A DNA stretch of 64,000 bases from Saccharomycopsis fibuligera x Saccharomycopsis cf. fibuligera (GCA_001936135.1 CP012815.1:1-64000), one strand, 5' to 3'. Positions 43,045 to 54,062 are shown, counted from the first letter of the stretch. Program-made: numbers and translations. Notes: generated from the letters alone by a model not told the origin.

Positions 43045-44607
43045 CTTTTCTAAAAATTTTAGCTTTTAGATATCTTGTTCAAAAAACAGTTTGATTACAA
43101 GATGTAGCTTACAGTCCCAGATTTTACTATTGTCGGTAATAGTGTATACCACCAGCCAGCACTTGCAGGACATGCAGTAAATCTACGAGCGCATTTGTAT
43201 AATACTGGTCGCGGGGCCTCCCGGGAACCTGCCGTCCCTAAAAAGATTGGCAAAGTGTCATATTCTTAGCTACTGGTGCAGCTTAGCTAAAGAGCTTGAC
43301 ATAGTATTGGTTGGGTTGCACCGGCTTTAAGCTATGCGGTCTCGAGTTGCAGCTCTAAGGCCTATATTTGGTCGGTGTTCAGTCTGTAGGCTTTATTTAG
43401 ACTAATCTCCGGAAGCTAGACTTTGTTATGCGAGAATACTTTGAAGGTACTCCTAAATCTAAATTGTTGAAAGAAGAAACAATGCTACTACAATGATTGT
43501 CGCTCCATTATATTCATTCAACACTGAGTAGATACATGCAATGTATACGACGATGCCAGGAGCCTCTTGTTTGCCAGCGAGGGCCCCACGGCTGAGCAGT
43601 ACTTCTGAAAAGGTTTTTGTATACATTGATGTGGCGTTTGGTGTTTCTTGATCTCTAAGAGAGCATTGGTAGCCATAGCTACAGGTAGCTTACGATAAGA
43701 GAAAATACCGGTATTTCCAGTTTTGACCTTAAAATTGCGGCGTTAAGGTTTTCCTGTTGTTAACTTTATAAGTTTTACCGCTGTACTGGAAAGTTAGCGG
43801 AAGGAGGAAGCAAAAAGAAAAACCCAAACGGGGAAAACCCAAACCATAGAAGCAAGTAGTTTTTTCTGATGACATTTTGAAAAATACGCTTAACAATTTA
43901 TAACCGCCTTTTGAAACTCACGGAGCAGTTGTTTCCTGACTCTTAGCGTCTCTGGTTCTGCTAGGCGATTATTGAGCTGTCAAAAATTATAGTTTTCAAA
44001 AGCTTTTCCTAGCATGAACTTGCCGCCTGCCAAAAACGGAACTAAACAAAAGTACATTCTAATTATGTAGCTTATCTAAGCTAAAAAGAATTCTTCAGGA
44101 GAACCAGATGCTTTGCCCAAAATAGCGCCTGCTATTTTGTAAGCCTTCAAGCCTATAGGCTCAAGCGAGTAGCCCAGGCCAGTTGGACAAACCTTAACTC
44201 AAACCAAGAACATTGATTCACTTCGGTCAGATAACACAAAAGGAAATTTCAATGTTATATCGTAGTTTAGCTTCGGGTAGAAGTGCGCCTCAAGCAAGTA
44301 AATGCAAGTCTGGAACTGCAAAAAAAAACCAAAACTCTCTTTTGTCTGTTATCCGTGAATAATCTAATCGCCACATTATACCAGTTGTGTTTCCGGGTGT
44401 ACAAGTACATGTTCAAAAAGCGCGGTTAAATAAATTCAAGCTACATCCAATGTTATAGCATCTAGTTCCTCATCTTTGGCTCCAACGCTTTTCATGTTTT
44501 GAGCTCGAGTTTTTGCTGTTGGGTTTATTAATCAAAAACACAACATAACATAACAGATGATCCTAATGTGCATCATCTATGCAGCGCACATCTCAAACTG
44601 CACCTAA

Positions 44608-44658
44608 CCTTTGCCAGCACTACTGCGATTTTTACCAGTGCAGTAGTGCTGGCAAAGG
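44608..44658. repeat. Perfect 19-bp inverted repeat (hairpin)
   Basis: Left arm cctttgccagcactactgc (44608-44626) and its exact complement at 44640-44658 flank a 13-nt loop. A second 7-bp hairpin (attttac/gtaaaat) follows at 44660-44677. No T-run follows that would suggest a terminator. Confidence 0.95.
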
Positions 44659-44792
44659 AATTTTACAAAGGTAAAATGTAAATAGAAAGGGTGAATACCA
44701 ACTAGGCCACCCATAGTACGGTACGATGGCTCTCTTGGTTGTTGCAGCAAATCTCTTTGTGTAAAACTAATTTCCCTTAACATACAGCACTA

Positions 44793-44856
44793 AGCTGCAG
44801 GCTGGGCATCATTAATTGATAGCTGCAGGCTGGGCATCATTAATTGGTAGCTGCAC
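44793..44856. repeat. 28-bp direct repeat, two and a bit copies
   Basis: agctgcaggctgggcatcat begins each unit at 44793 and 44821; the units differ at one base. A third partial copy (agctgcac) follows at 44849. It lies between the two long hairpins. Confidence 0.95.
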
Positions 44857-44887
44857 CTTTATGAAACAATAAAGTGAGATCAACAGC

Positions 44888-44932
44888 GTGTATGCTGACG
44901 GCAGCAACAGCTAAGCAGCCGTCAGCATACAC
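44888..44932. repeat. Perfect 15-bp inverted repeat (hairpin)
   Basis: gtgtatgctgacggc at 44888-44902 pairs exactly with 44918-44932 across a 15-nt loop. With the 19-bp hairpin it brackets the 28-bp direct repeat in about 330 bp. Confidence 0.95.
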
Positions 44933-45410
44933 CAACTAACAGATGAAGGCCTGCAGTTTGCTTGCCGGAAAAGAAAAGATCGTAAAATGCTCTACTTTTA
45001 TTGGTATTAGTTAATTTTCAGCTTTTACTTTATTTTCCATTCAGTTCGACGGTTCTTATCTGCTCGTACCTTAATAGTGATGTTTTTTTGTTTTTTTTTT
45101 TCTAGCGGAATATTAATGGTTACCGCTTCTCGGTTAAAAAAAAAAAAACATTGTAATTTTTAAGATAGACTACAATCACAATGCTTTTGAATGTTATCTC
45201 GAACTACATCTTAGCTTTGACTCATATCTGGCACCTGAGCTATATCCTTAGACTGTAAAAGGTACTGATGTCTGCCTGTACTTTTCACTATGAGTTTCGT
45301 TTCAATGGGAAAGATAATTAGAAAATCCCTGTTTTGAAAACAAAAATCTGATTGAGACTTTGCTACATTACTCTTCGCTATTTGATGGATGATGGTTACC
45401 TCTTGGGCAG

Positions 45411-45454
<44 letters not shown>

Positions 45455-45794
45455 GCAGTCTCCGTTTACCAGTCTGAATTTAATGCATCTTCTTTTGCGC
45501 AAGTTCTAATTGAATACAGACCATCTAATACCAAAAACAATGGAAACCCTTTCACTAACAATTTCACCGCAAAATGCAACAGTGCTATTCGGTTCTCTGT
45601 TTTCATCTTCCGTCCACTCGACAACATAACTGTTTTTGACACCGCGGAAAGATGGATACGAGTATTGCATTCGCTGAATGTAGTTATTGCAGATAATATG
45701 TTTTGCATCGCATGCGAGTATGCGTCAACCGTAGGAAAATACTACACAACTTATAAGCTTTAAGAAGACTATAGATCTCGGCGACTATATGGGG

Positions 45795-45846
45795 CAGCCA
45801 CGTGTGGCTGTGCGACGGACGCACAATAGTATTGTGCCGATGTCGG
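45795..45846. repeat. Four consecutive short hairpins
   Basis: cagccac/gtggctg (45795-45810), gtgcg/cgcac (45810-45824), gcacaata/tattgtgc (45821-45837) and ccga/tcgg (45837-45846) follow each other with almost no spacing. Neighbouring stems share bases, so they are alternatives as well as partners. Confidence 0.85.
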
Positions 45847-47536
45847 ACGATACTGCCAATATCTGGATGGATAGCATTGATTGATTTTTGCGATACCCTG
45901 TCGGGGATTAGCACGTAGCTTCTAATCTAACTGGCTGTTAATTGGCCGTTTCACTGATGGAAAAAATGAGAAAGAAATGAGGTTAATAAAAAAAAACAAA
46001 AAAACAAGAAAACAGTTATCTTTAATTGGATCTAATTCATCTGAATTCAGTGATTAATCATTCGATAGTCGTAGCGATACAGTACTTCGTTTCATCTTTC
46101 ACGTGCAATTCACTAACGTTAAATTAGAGGGGCCTCTCAAAGGACAAAACTAACACATTTACTGATTCTTATTATTAGTATTGAAGGCGATCTACAGCAG
46201 TCAAAGTGGTAATATTCAAAGTAGCGGTACCCCCTCTCCTGCAAAGGGGAAGTCCAGGTTTATAATATCAAGCTTGAAAAATTATCAGTTGATAAACTTA
46301 CCAACAAAGATACCCCACAAAAATACCACAAAATATAAGTGGGGCTGGTTTTTGAAAGAAAATTTTCCGTTCCCAAAAAGTTTAACTTTGAGCTATGCTT
46401 TTGCAAAGTGCTGTTAGTCACTTCCAGTGTGGCTTTTTGCCGGGACATCACTTGACTGCCATTCGCACTACTTTTTTTTATTTTTTATTTTTTTTTTTCT
46501 TCTTTTCTTTTTCATGAGCAGGACGAAGACATCTTGCTTTTACAAATATAGTCTTCTTGAACACCTTTTAGAACCGTAAATGAAATTAGAGTAACCAGGT
46601 ACACGCCACTGGTACTCCGTTTGCCAATTCAAAATGAGCTATTCTATAGAATAATAACCTACTGTTCGACTACCTGCCAACTTCAATAGTGTATCAGTAC
46701 TGTACTTTGCAGTGCAGGACGTAATATAGCATTAATGTGGCTGCAGCAACCGGCATCAGAAAATAATACTGCATGCATGTACTTCTTACCACTTGTTGGT
46801 ACCGTAGTGCTGCACTTTTTTTTGATTCATAGAGTATTCAGCAAAAACTAGTAGTTAACTGTAGTCGTGGTTTCAGTCCGTCTGCCGATACTTGACAACT
46901 ATCATGGCAACCACAAACATAAAAATTTGTTTCACAATTAATGTATCCCGCCAATGGCCAATAGTCCGCATTTCTGCAATGCCATGCTGTGCGATGCATC
47001 CTGTGTCTCTTGTGTCGGGCGACCTAAGGTAAATTGAAGACAAGTAGAAGCTTCAGTAACTCACTGACAACGCACAAAGATAAACGCAGCGAAACAGTGA
47101 GAAATTGATAAAAAAAAAAAAAAAAAGCAAATGTGTGCCGGTAAACGCATTTGAAAGACAATTGATGTTTGGTTGTCATCGCCTTTTTAATGTCGTCCAT
47201 GTCCTGTTTTGACATGCTCGGGTGCTGGAGATGCTGCTTTTATTACTCTGCCTTTAATGGAAGCTTTAATCTTTAATCTTTTTCTTTCTTAACATTTGTT
47301 ATCATTTTATTATTGTTTCTTTGCTATTTTACATTAAAATTTTCCGCGCTATCTACCTAAACTACACTGCTTTGTATTTTTTTTTTTTTTTCCTCCCACT
47401 TAATTAGCAGTGTCTGTTATTTTGCTGCCCCTTTCAATCGATTAACCATCACAAGTCAAATCTTAGCGCTATCGCCACAATCACTTGTTCTTTTCATTTA
47501 AATACTTCAAGGCTACTCAAACTGCATTGTTGAACA

Positions 47537-49516
47537 ATGAACGAAGAATTCAAAATGATACAACCTTTGCAAGAAGAGAATTTTCTTTTACGCAAGAGGA
47601 ATGTACTGAATTATCAGGATAATATTCAAGTACTTAACGCCTTTTTTCCTCCAACATATGACAACATCCAGAATAAAATTCAAAATCAGGGAAGTTTAGA
47701 AGAAGCTAATCATCATCTTGGAGCCACAAACCAAAACAATAGTAATATTTATGGTCTGGAATTTGACCCAAATGCTTTGGTCTTACCAGATAACGGAATT
47801 TCCCGACATTATCTTGAAACATTTGTTTCAAACACTGCGTCAAATGTCTCGGTATCGCCATCTTCGGAGAACTTCTCAAGCTCAAATATGACTTGGAACA
47901 CTGATGGAGACTTTAATGGGGATGCGATATATTCTTCGCTTGGAAGCGAACTCAACAATAATGGCCGCCATTTCAGGAACAGTATTGATATTGGTAATGG
48001 TATAAACTACAGCAGTAGTTATGAGTTTTGTCCTCCGAATAGTGCCCCTTCAATGAGCGCCCCTTCAATGAGCGCCCCTTCAATGAGCGCCCCTTCAATG
48101 AGCGCCCCTTCAATGAGCGCCCCTTCAATGAGCGCCCCTTCAATGAGCGCCCCTTCAATGAGCGCCCCTAATGGTTTGCTCAGGCTCAACAGCACCGGTT
48201 CTTTTGACAGTAGCTTTAATTATTTGATGTCTGAAGATTTTAATGTCATCGAAACTGGTCCAAGCACTAACTTTGTGAATTCTTTTACCACCAACAGCAG
48301 CAGAACCGCTAGTCTGAGCAGCCAAGCACCATTCACAAACAACAGTCTAACTACTTGCAATGGACTTTCTAGAAACAACAGCTGCAACAGCAGTGCAACC
48401 ATTCAAGATTTGTATTCAGATTACACCACTGCAGTTCTGACCCCAGGGGATGGCCAATTTAATCATTTGTTGAAAGACAATAATGAATCTTCACTGTATG
48501 TCAGTTTCAAGACTCCTCAGCAAGGTGCTGCTGTTCAAAGTCTTGGAGAAGCTTCGTTGGTTTTAGCCGTTAATGACATGCACATTGGCCCTGAAGCCAA
48601 TATGTCGGCACAATCTCAGGTTACTTTGAAAGATAATGAATTTTTTAGCACAAAAAACGGGGCGCAAGATAACTTTCAAATGGTTAATTATAGCATGAAT
48701 GACATGCGGGCCAGTATTGATAGCAGTTCCAAAATTTCTTCAAGTCCATCATCTTCTTCAGCCACCACTATTGTCAAAGACAAAGCAATTAGTGTTGAAA
48801 TGATGATTAAGCTGGACCCTAAAGTTTGGGGCGTTGTGGTGAATAAGTATTCTAGAAAGAAAGGAGCTTATAAATGCACCCATTGCAGTGAGAGTTTCAA
48901 AACGTTGGAGAGCTCAATTACACATATTGACATTTATAATTTAGCTGAAAATAGACGATTCAAATGCGAGTTTGAAGACTGCCCTTGGAAGTATATTGGG
49001 TTGCCACGAATGGCAGAATTGAAGAGACATATGCAATCATTACACAACTATGATTTCAAATCAGCGAAAAGTCCAAGCCAAAAAAAAGATTTCACATATA
49101 ACGGTCTATTGTCTGGTTATAGTCCAACATCTGAAGGTGCAACCTGTTTACATACTTATAATGATATTCAATCTCAAGAATACTTATCGGGATTGGTAGC
49201 GCTGTCTTCTAGTGCAACTCAAACTGATATCAATAGCATTGGTTTGGAGCGGCCAAACGTGGTTGAGTTAAACTCTGTGAAAGTTTTTGATAGTCTTAGT
49301 AAACCTACTTTGACAAAAGTTAATGGTAACAAATCAGCAAGAGATAAAGCAAAACACAAGTTTTGTTGTGAAGTAATGCCAGATTACTGTGAAAAAAGTT
49401 TTCCTCGCAAAGATTCGTTGCTGCGCCATATCAAGCTTTGTCATCAACAACCACAAAGCAGATTTAACAAAAGCCTTGCCAAGAAACTTGGAAAGATACA
49501 AAAAAGTGCAAAATAA
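47537..49516 (+). CDS. RME1: Rme1-like C2H2 zinc-finger transcription factor
   Basis: 659 residues. A long Asn/Ser-rich N-terminal region contains eight SAPSM units (about 169-208). The C-terminal DNA-binding part matches S. cerevisiae Rme1: KCTHCSESFKTL (446-457; Cys447, Cys450, His463), KCEFEDCPWKYIGL (Cys477, Cys482, His498, His503), and a final finger with CEKSFPRKDSLLRH (Cys618, His631, His636) followed by QSRFNKSLAKKL, also conserved in Rme1. Rme1 represses meiosis in S. cerevisiae, and in C. albicans it controls chlamydospore formation. It sits alone between a 9.2-kb upstream and a 2.35-kb downstream gene-free region, typical of cell-fate regulators in this lineage. It uses several CTG codons, one in finger 3 between the conserved Leu and His. 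Confidence 0.9.
   Translation: MNEEFKMIQPLQEENFLLRKRNVLNYQDNIQVLNAFFPPTYDNIQNKIQNQGSLEEANHHLGATNQNNSNIYGLEFDPNALVLPDNGISRHYLETFVSNTASNVSVSPSSENFSSSNMTWNTDGDFNGDAIYSSLGSELNNNGRHFRNSIDIGNGINYSSSYEFCPPNSAPSMSAPSMSAPSMSAPSMSAPSMSAPSMSAPSMSAPSMSAPNGLLRLNSTGSFDSSFNYLMSEDFNVIETGPSTNFVNSFTTNSSRTASLSSQAPFTNNSLTTCNGLSRNNSCNSSATIQDLYSDYTTAVLTPGDGQFNHLLKDNNESSLYVSFKTPQQGAAVQSLGEASLVLAVNDMHIGPEANMSAQSQVTLKDNEFFSTKNGAQDNFQMVNYSMNDMRASIDSSSKISSSPSSSSATTIVKDKAISVEMMIKLDPKVWGVVVNKYSRKKGAYKCTHCSESFKTLESSITHIDIYNLAENRRFKCEFEDCPWKYIGLPRMAELKRHMQSLHNYDFKSAKSPSQKKDFTYNGLLSGYSPTSEGATCLHTYNDIQSQEYLSGLVALSSSATQTDINSIGLERPNVVELNSVKVFDSLSKPTLTKVNGNKSARDKAKHKFCCEVMPDYCEKSFPRKDSLLRHIKLCHQQPQSRFNKSLAKKLGKIQKSAK
48041..48160 (+). 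repeat. Eight 15-bp tandem coding repeats (SAPSM)
   Basis: agygccccttcaatg is repeated eight times without indels. Only the first unit differs (agt for agc). This is a recently homogenised minisatellite inside the RME1 activation or spacer region. Confidence 0.95.
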
Positions 49517-51870
49517 TCAAACAAGCAATAATTTGTGTCTTTTCATTTTTCCTACTTGACTGTTATGCAATGAGTGATGTGATTTTGTTTCGTCGTGCGT
49601 TTGTTCTGTCCTCAACACTCAATGTTGTAACAAATTTCAAGTTTAGCATGATTGTGTGCTAACCTTGCTGACACTCTTTTAAATTGCTAACTTTCCCAAA
49701 TTTTGTATTAATGCGAGGGGCTATCAACATAAAGAAAATTTTTTGAATTCACTTTGTCATTTTCACGAGTTATTCTTGATTTTTTTCTTTCTCATTCTTC
49801 AATTTTTTCATTGTCGCATAACTTCACGGACCAATTTTTTTTTGTACTTACATTCCTCAGCATACTTTTCAATTTAATCATTACTACTTTCTTTTATCAT
49901 TGAAATCTTTCTTTATATTTTTGTTCTGCATTGTTTTACAGAAATATTTTAATATTTCGATACCAGTATTTTGATGGGAATTCTAGAGACTTCTAGTATT
50001 TTGGCCTTCTTTCAATAATAGAAGGACAGGAAACTAGCTCTAGCAATTTGACAAAATATTGGTGTTTATTTATTCGTTACGACCTTTGTTTTCATATAGT
50101 TTTGTTTTTTCATTCATTTCATTTCTTTTTTTTTTTTTTTTTTTTTTTCTATCTGTTTGTACATTTACTACTCTGGGTGTGCCGTTACTGACTAATAATA
50201 TTGTAAAATAAGTTTTTCCTTTGTTAATGTTACTTTGTTCTATTTAAAAAAAAAAAAAAAATTGTTTCTGTTTTTGTTGGTCTTATAATCATCCACAGAA
50301 GTTGCTTTGCATTTCATCTACAGTTTTTTTTTTCTTGAAAAACCTGTTTTCTGTTTATAATTTACGCATTTATTAAGGTAAATTTTTATGTTCCTAAAAT
50401 GGTCAGATCACATAGGTTCTCTTGTAGATTATTTACGCCATGTAATTATTATAGCTTGCTAACTTGTATTTATCTTATCAACGCGGCTTTCCTTTGCCTA
50501 TTTTCCTCCACTGTTAGCCAACTCGAAATCCCGGCTTGTCACTTTTCTCCTCTTGTTCACTTCTTCCAGTTTTTGCTCAGAACGTAAGAAGTCGAAGTTG
50601 TTGTTGTTCGGTACTATTTTTTTGAGTAGAAGATCAAGAAGCCCTGATCTACTAACAACTTGAAATTATATATTCCAGAATTCCAGACTTCTCGGAACCT
50701 TCAAATTCTCAATATTGCCAAAATTAGATTCTTTACGTCAATCAATTATTAATGTACGGAGATTTCTAATAAATTCATGCTGCACGTATGTCTTTATGGG
50801 TTATGGTTTGAGAAAAATTAGGCCATCCCTTGAGCAAAAAAATTAAATGAATGTAAGCCTATGCGTACTACAGCCCGTAATGCAGTAGGATCGATGACGT
50901 GTTAATCTACTATTTTTTGAGGTTTAATCAACCAAAATTTGTCAATTTTGAGGCTCACTACCGTTATCATTTTCTTCGACGAACTCTTTAAAATTGGCAA
51001 AGTGGAAGTAGTGCCACAACGCCATAGTGAGTAACGAGCAATGATATCAGTGTTTGGGGTTGAAAAAAAAAAAAAATAAAAAATAATAATAGCTGAATAG
51101 ATTTTTTTTTCTTTGAACATTTACTTGACGGTGCGATATACCAGTTAATTGACTGTAACAATTCCTATAAACAGTAATAATCTTAATCTACCAATTCCTA
51201 AATATTTGGACCGCCTCATGCGACCAATAACGTGTTTCAATATTAACTTGTTGATAAAATTCTACATTGCAGTAGGACACCAATGTTTTGGCATATTACA
51301 CACATACAGTCAAATAGCCGAGTAAATTCAATTTTTGGCATTTAAACTGACCTTTATACTTTATACAAACTTATAGCCTCACTTTGATACAACTATAATC
51401 GCTTATTCTACTGGTTTACTTCTTCATAATCACTGGTGGAGTAATTGGTGTAGGCAACCGTAATAATTCGGTTGACAAGCTATTACTTTTTTTAAATTAT
51501 TCTTCTTCACACATGTCGTGATCTTTGTAGTTGTTTATATTTGAAAGCTCTTGACTCAAACTCGCAAGTTGTACAACATCCATCTTGGTCATAATCAATA
51601 TATGCAGAGCACTTTTCCTACACAACCTTAATACTAATACTACGCAAATTATAGGACTGGATCTTATTTGTTTTGGGTGGAATCTTGGCCCTCTTTTCAA
51701 AGCATCCAGAATAAAAACCCAAAATGTGAGCAATTTTTGCAACAGCCAAAAGCAACGAAACCAAGTCAAGGTAAAACATGAAAAAACAAAAACAAAAACA
51801 AAAAATAGATCTAGAAATTTGAATTCTGTTTATTGAAATATATGTTTATTTACATACTTTCCTATTTGAA
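49517..51870. other. 2.35-kb convergent gene-free stretch between RME1 and SEC12
   Basis: T-rich 3' sequence with T-run at 50127-50148 and A-run at 50247-50261. The frames 50399-50587, 50902-51120 and 51497-51836 are short and featureless; the last two overlap frames on the other strand. No RNA gene is recognised. Confidence 0.6.
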
Positions 51871-53172
51871 TTATCTTCCCTGAGCGAAAACAATAGCTAA
51901 CAAAAGAACTAACAAGAAAAGGATAACACTAATCAAGCTATTAGAGTTTTTCAACTTGATTAAGTCGTCTTCATTTGAAGGAAATTCAATAGTATTTATT
52001 GTATTTGCTGCACTGATACTGATAAGAGATTTCAACTTTGGTGAAATTTTCAAGTTAGTCAAAGCAAAAGCATGAACTTGCTTAAACTCATAAAGTTTGA
52101 AAATTTTGGGTTTGGCTTGCGCACCATCCAAATTGACATGATACAAAATTATGGACAAATCACTAGTGGCCACCGCTAGCAATCCATGATTTTTATTGTG
52201 GTCTTTCAAGTAATGTTTGAAATCAATTGCATTGACACTTCTGACGTTCTTAGCAACGACTTGTGATAATTGAAGTTTGAGTTCATTTTTGTCCGTCACT
52301 GAAAATACAGCAGCGATGACTTGTTTTGCCTTAGTGATGGCACCGAGAACCAAAACTTGAGTAGAAGAAATATAAATTACTCGAAGCAGCTGAAAACCTG
52401 GACCAACAAATTTGTCAAATTTCGTCTCCAAAACTTCCGTTTTGCTACTTGCTTGGCCAAGTTTGATTATCTTAAGCAAGCTTCTAGTGACATATGAAAT
52501 TTCCGACACTTCAACATAATTATTGATTGCCACGTCTTTGATTTCAACATCTTCAGTATGTTGAAAAATTGAACTTCTCAGGTTGAGTTGTGAAAGAGTG
52601 TTTATATATATTTGCGATTTTGTATCAGAAGTCACTAGCACTGCATATGGATCCATGTTAGCAGCTTGCTGTTCTGATATAGCAATTTTTTTTATATAGA
52701 CTTGTGGATCAAGAGAATTAAACAATTGAGTTTGCGAAACTGGGTTAATATCAGCCAAATGTTCGCTGATTTTGAACGATTTTAAATTATTGTTTTTCTT
52801 CGATGATTCAATCAAGTTTTTAGCATCATTAATACCAATGTATAAGCTTTGATTATCAACATATGCCAAACTCATTGGTGCATCGGTAGAATTTTTGTCA
52901 AAGGTATATTTGGAAATCAATTTCAACTGTTTTTCTTTCAAAAGTTTCGGGACCTTAGGTTGTCCATTTTCAGCAGCCTTTTTGTCTTCTATATCATCAT
53001 CTTTTTCTGAATCTCCTTCCAGTTTGTTAACTATTCTAAAAATGGCAATTTCGTTTGGAATCCCATGTCTGCCCTCGCCTCCACCACCGGAAACAACAAA
53101 AGTGTTGTCGTCAATGTAGTTGAGACCAAAAAGAGGATAGTCCAAAGTAGTGTTGAAAGAATTGAATGACAT
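51871..53172 (-). CDS. SEC12: Sec12, ER guanine-nucleotide exchange factor for Sar1
   Basis: 433 residues from ATG 53172; the frame extends upstream to a TTG, but the ATG aligns with the family start MSFNSFNTTLDYPLFGLNY. The key catalytic K-loop region VVSGGGGEGRHGIPNE matches Sec12, and the rest is a divergent seven-bladed beta-propeller on the cytosolic side. A single C-terminal membrane span (about 410-429, SLISVILFLLVLLLAIVF) anchors it in the ER, leaving only AQGR in the lumen, whereas S. cerevisiae Sec12 has a lumenal domain of about a hundred residues. It starts COPII vesicle formation by activating Sar1. It shares a 347-bp divergent promoter with the small membrane protein at 53520. 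Confidence 0.93.
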   Translation of the reverse strand: MSFNSFNTTLDYPLFGLNYIDDNTFVVSGGGGEGRHGIPNEIAIFRIVNKLEGDSEKDDDIEDKKAAENGQPKVPKLLKEKQLKLISKYTFDKNSTDAPMSLAYVDNQSLYIGINDAKNLIESSKKNNNLKSFKISEHLADINPVSQTQLFNSLDPQVYIKKIAISEQQAANMDPYAVLVTSDTKSQIYINTLSQLNLRSSIFQHTEDVEIKDVAINNYVEVSEISYVTRSLLKIIKLGQASSKTEVLETKFDKFVGPGFQLLRVIYISSTQVLVLGAITKAKQVIAAVFSVTDKNELKLQLSQVVAKNVRSVNAIDFKHYLKDHNKNHGLLAVATSDLSIILYHVNLDGAQAKPKIFKLYEFKQVHAFALTNLKISPKLKSLISISAANTINTIEFPSNEDDLIKLKNSNSLISVILFLLVLLLAIVFAQGR

Positions 53173-53519
53173 ACTGATTTTGGAATTTATCAATTGTGGG
53201 GAATAGGTTCCAATTGCTTGGTGGTTGCTTCTGTAGATGGCTAGCAAATTGCTTCAAAGCGCCTTATTTTCCTTTTTGCTGTGGTGTTTTGTTTTGGTGC
53301 GATGGACCTTTGTGGGGTCTCAACACCCTCTGTGTTGGCGGTGTGGTTACCAATGTTCTGAAACTACAGGGTAATGTTTGATCTGCATAAAACTGCGCCA
53401 TTTCAGAAGCAGAGACAACTTCATCACTGGAGAGATATAGATACGTTGATGGCAAGACCATGACATCTACCAGTAGTTTTAGGTGTATTGATTAGGAAGA
53501 AGGTGTTTTTATAATTAAA
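53173..53519. promoter_or_regulatory. Divergent promoter of SEC12 and the small membrane protein gene
   Basis: 347 bp between start codons. No clear named element was identified. Short frames crossing it (53196-53381, 53264-53461) are not supported. Confidence 0.5.
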
Positions 53520-54062
53520 ATGGGTCACTTCTCGGATAAAACTTTCCAGCTTACTTTCACTGCCGACTTTGTCATCTTACTCGTGTTGTTTTTGGTGTGC
53601 ATAATCCTCGGTGCTGCTCTATTATACAATCCAAAGAACAGAAACGCAGTGTACAAGAAAAGACCAGAACCAAACTTGTATTTCAATGGCGCTGCTAGTT
53701 ACAATGGTGGTGCTATTAGAAGATACAGAAGTAGCAATCCCTTCTATCAGGAAGATTTGGACGATACAACTACAAATCGTCTTCTGACTTCTCAAACTCT
53801 CAAGCAGCCATTACAAAGTCATCAATATGGATACAATCATCAACAAGAACAGGAACAAGAATTACAAGAGAATAGCCACTTACAGCCACAAAATACCTTT
53901 ACTTCAACTACTGTTGAAAGCCCGGTAAGGTACCCAAGCAACGCTCAGCAAAATACTGGCTACAATTACAGCGCAGGTCGTACTAATCCTTCTCAGCATG
54001 AAACTGAAGCAATTCCTTTGGAACCTATAACCTTGGCAGTACATCCAAGTGTTAGTAGATAA
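53520..54062 (+). CDS. Hypothetical single-pass membrane protein
   Basis: 180 residues with an ATG start. One membrane span (about 17-37, FVILLVLFLVCIILGAALLY) near the N terminus is followed by a basic segment (NPKNRNAVYKKRPEP) and a long Gln/Asn/Thr/Tyr-rich tail with NPFYQEDLDD and a QEQEQELQ stretch. The positive-inside rule puts the tail in the cytosol with a very short outside N terminus. I do not recognise the family. An intact frame, a sensible start and a conserved-looking charged motif support a real gene. It diverges from SEC12 and converges on MED20 with 570 bp between. Confidence 0.65.
   Translation: MGHFSDKTFQLTFTADFVILLVLFLVCIILGAALLYNPKNRNAVYKKRPEPNLYFNGAASYNGGAIRRYRSSNPFYQEDLDDTTTNRLLTSQTLKQPLQSHQYGYNHQQEQEQELQENSHLQPQNTFTSTTVESPVRYPSNAQQNTGYNYSAGRTNPSQHETEAIPLEPITLAVHPSVSR

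Larger units (their letters stand above)
38310..47536. other. 9.2-kb gene desert between TUB1 and RME1
   Basis: No frame longer than about 125 codons exists and none has family features; several (39259-39510, 45389-45763) are artefacts of A-runs. The region holds very long A-tracts at 38892-38922 (31), 39365-39399 (35), 43010-43040 (31) and 45411-45452 (42), a gggaag-rich minisatellite (40859-40890), a TTG-repeat (42706-42735), and clustered hairpins at 44.0-44.95 kb and 45.79-45.85 kb. Options are an extended RME1 control region with long 5' UTR or ncRNA, a centromere, or decayed elements. The sequence alone does not decide. Confidence 0.7.

Noticed and set aside
45389-45763. 124-codon frame with a poly-Lys start
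   Set aside because: It is driven by the A42 tract and lacks recognisable domains.
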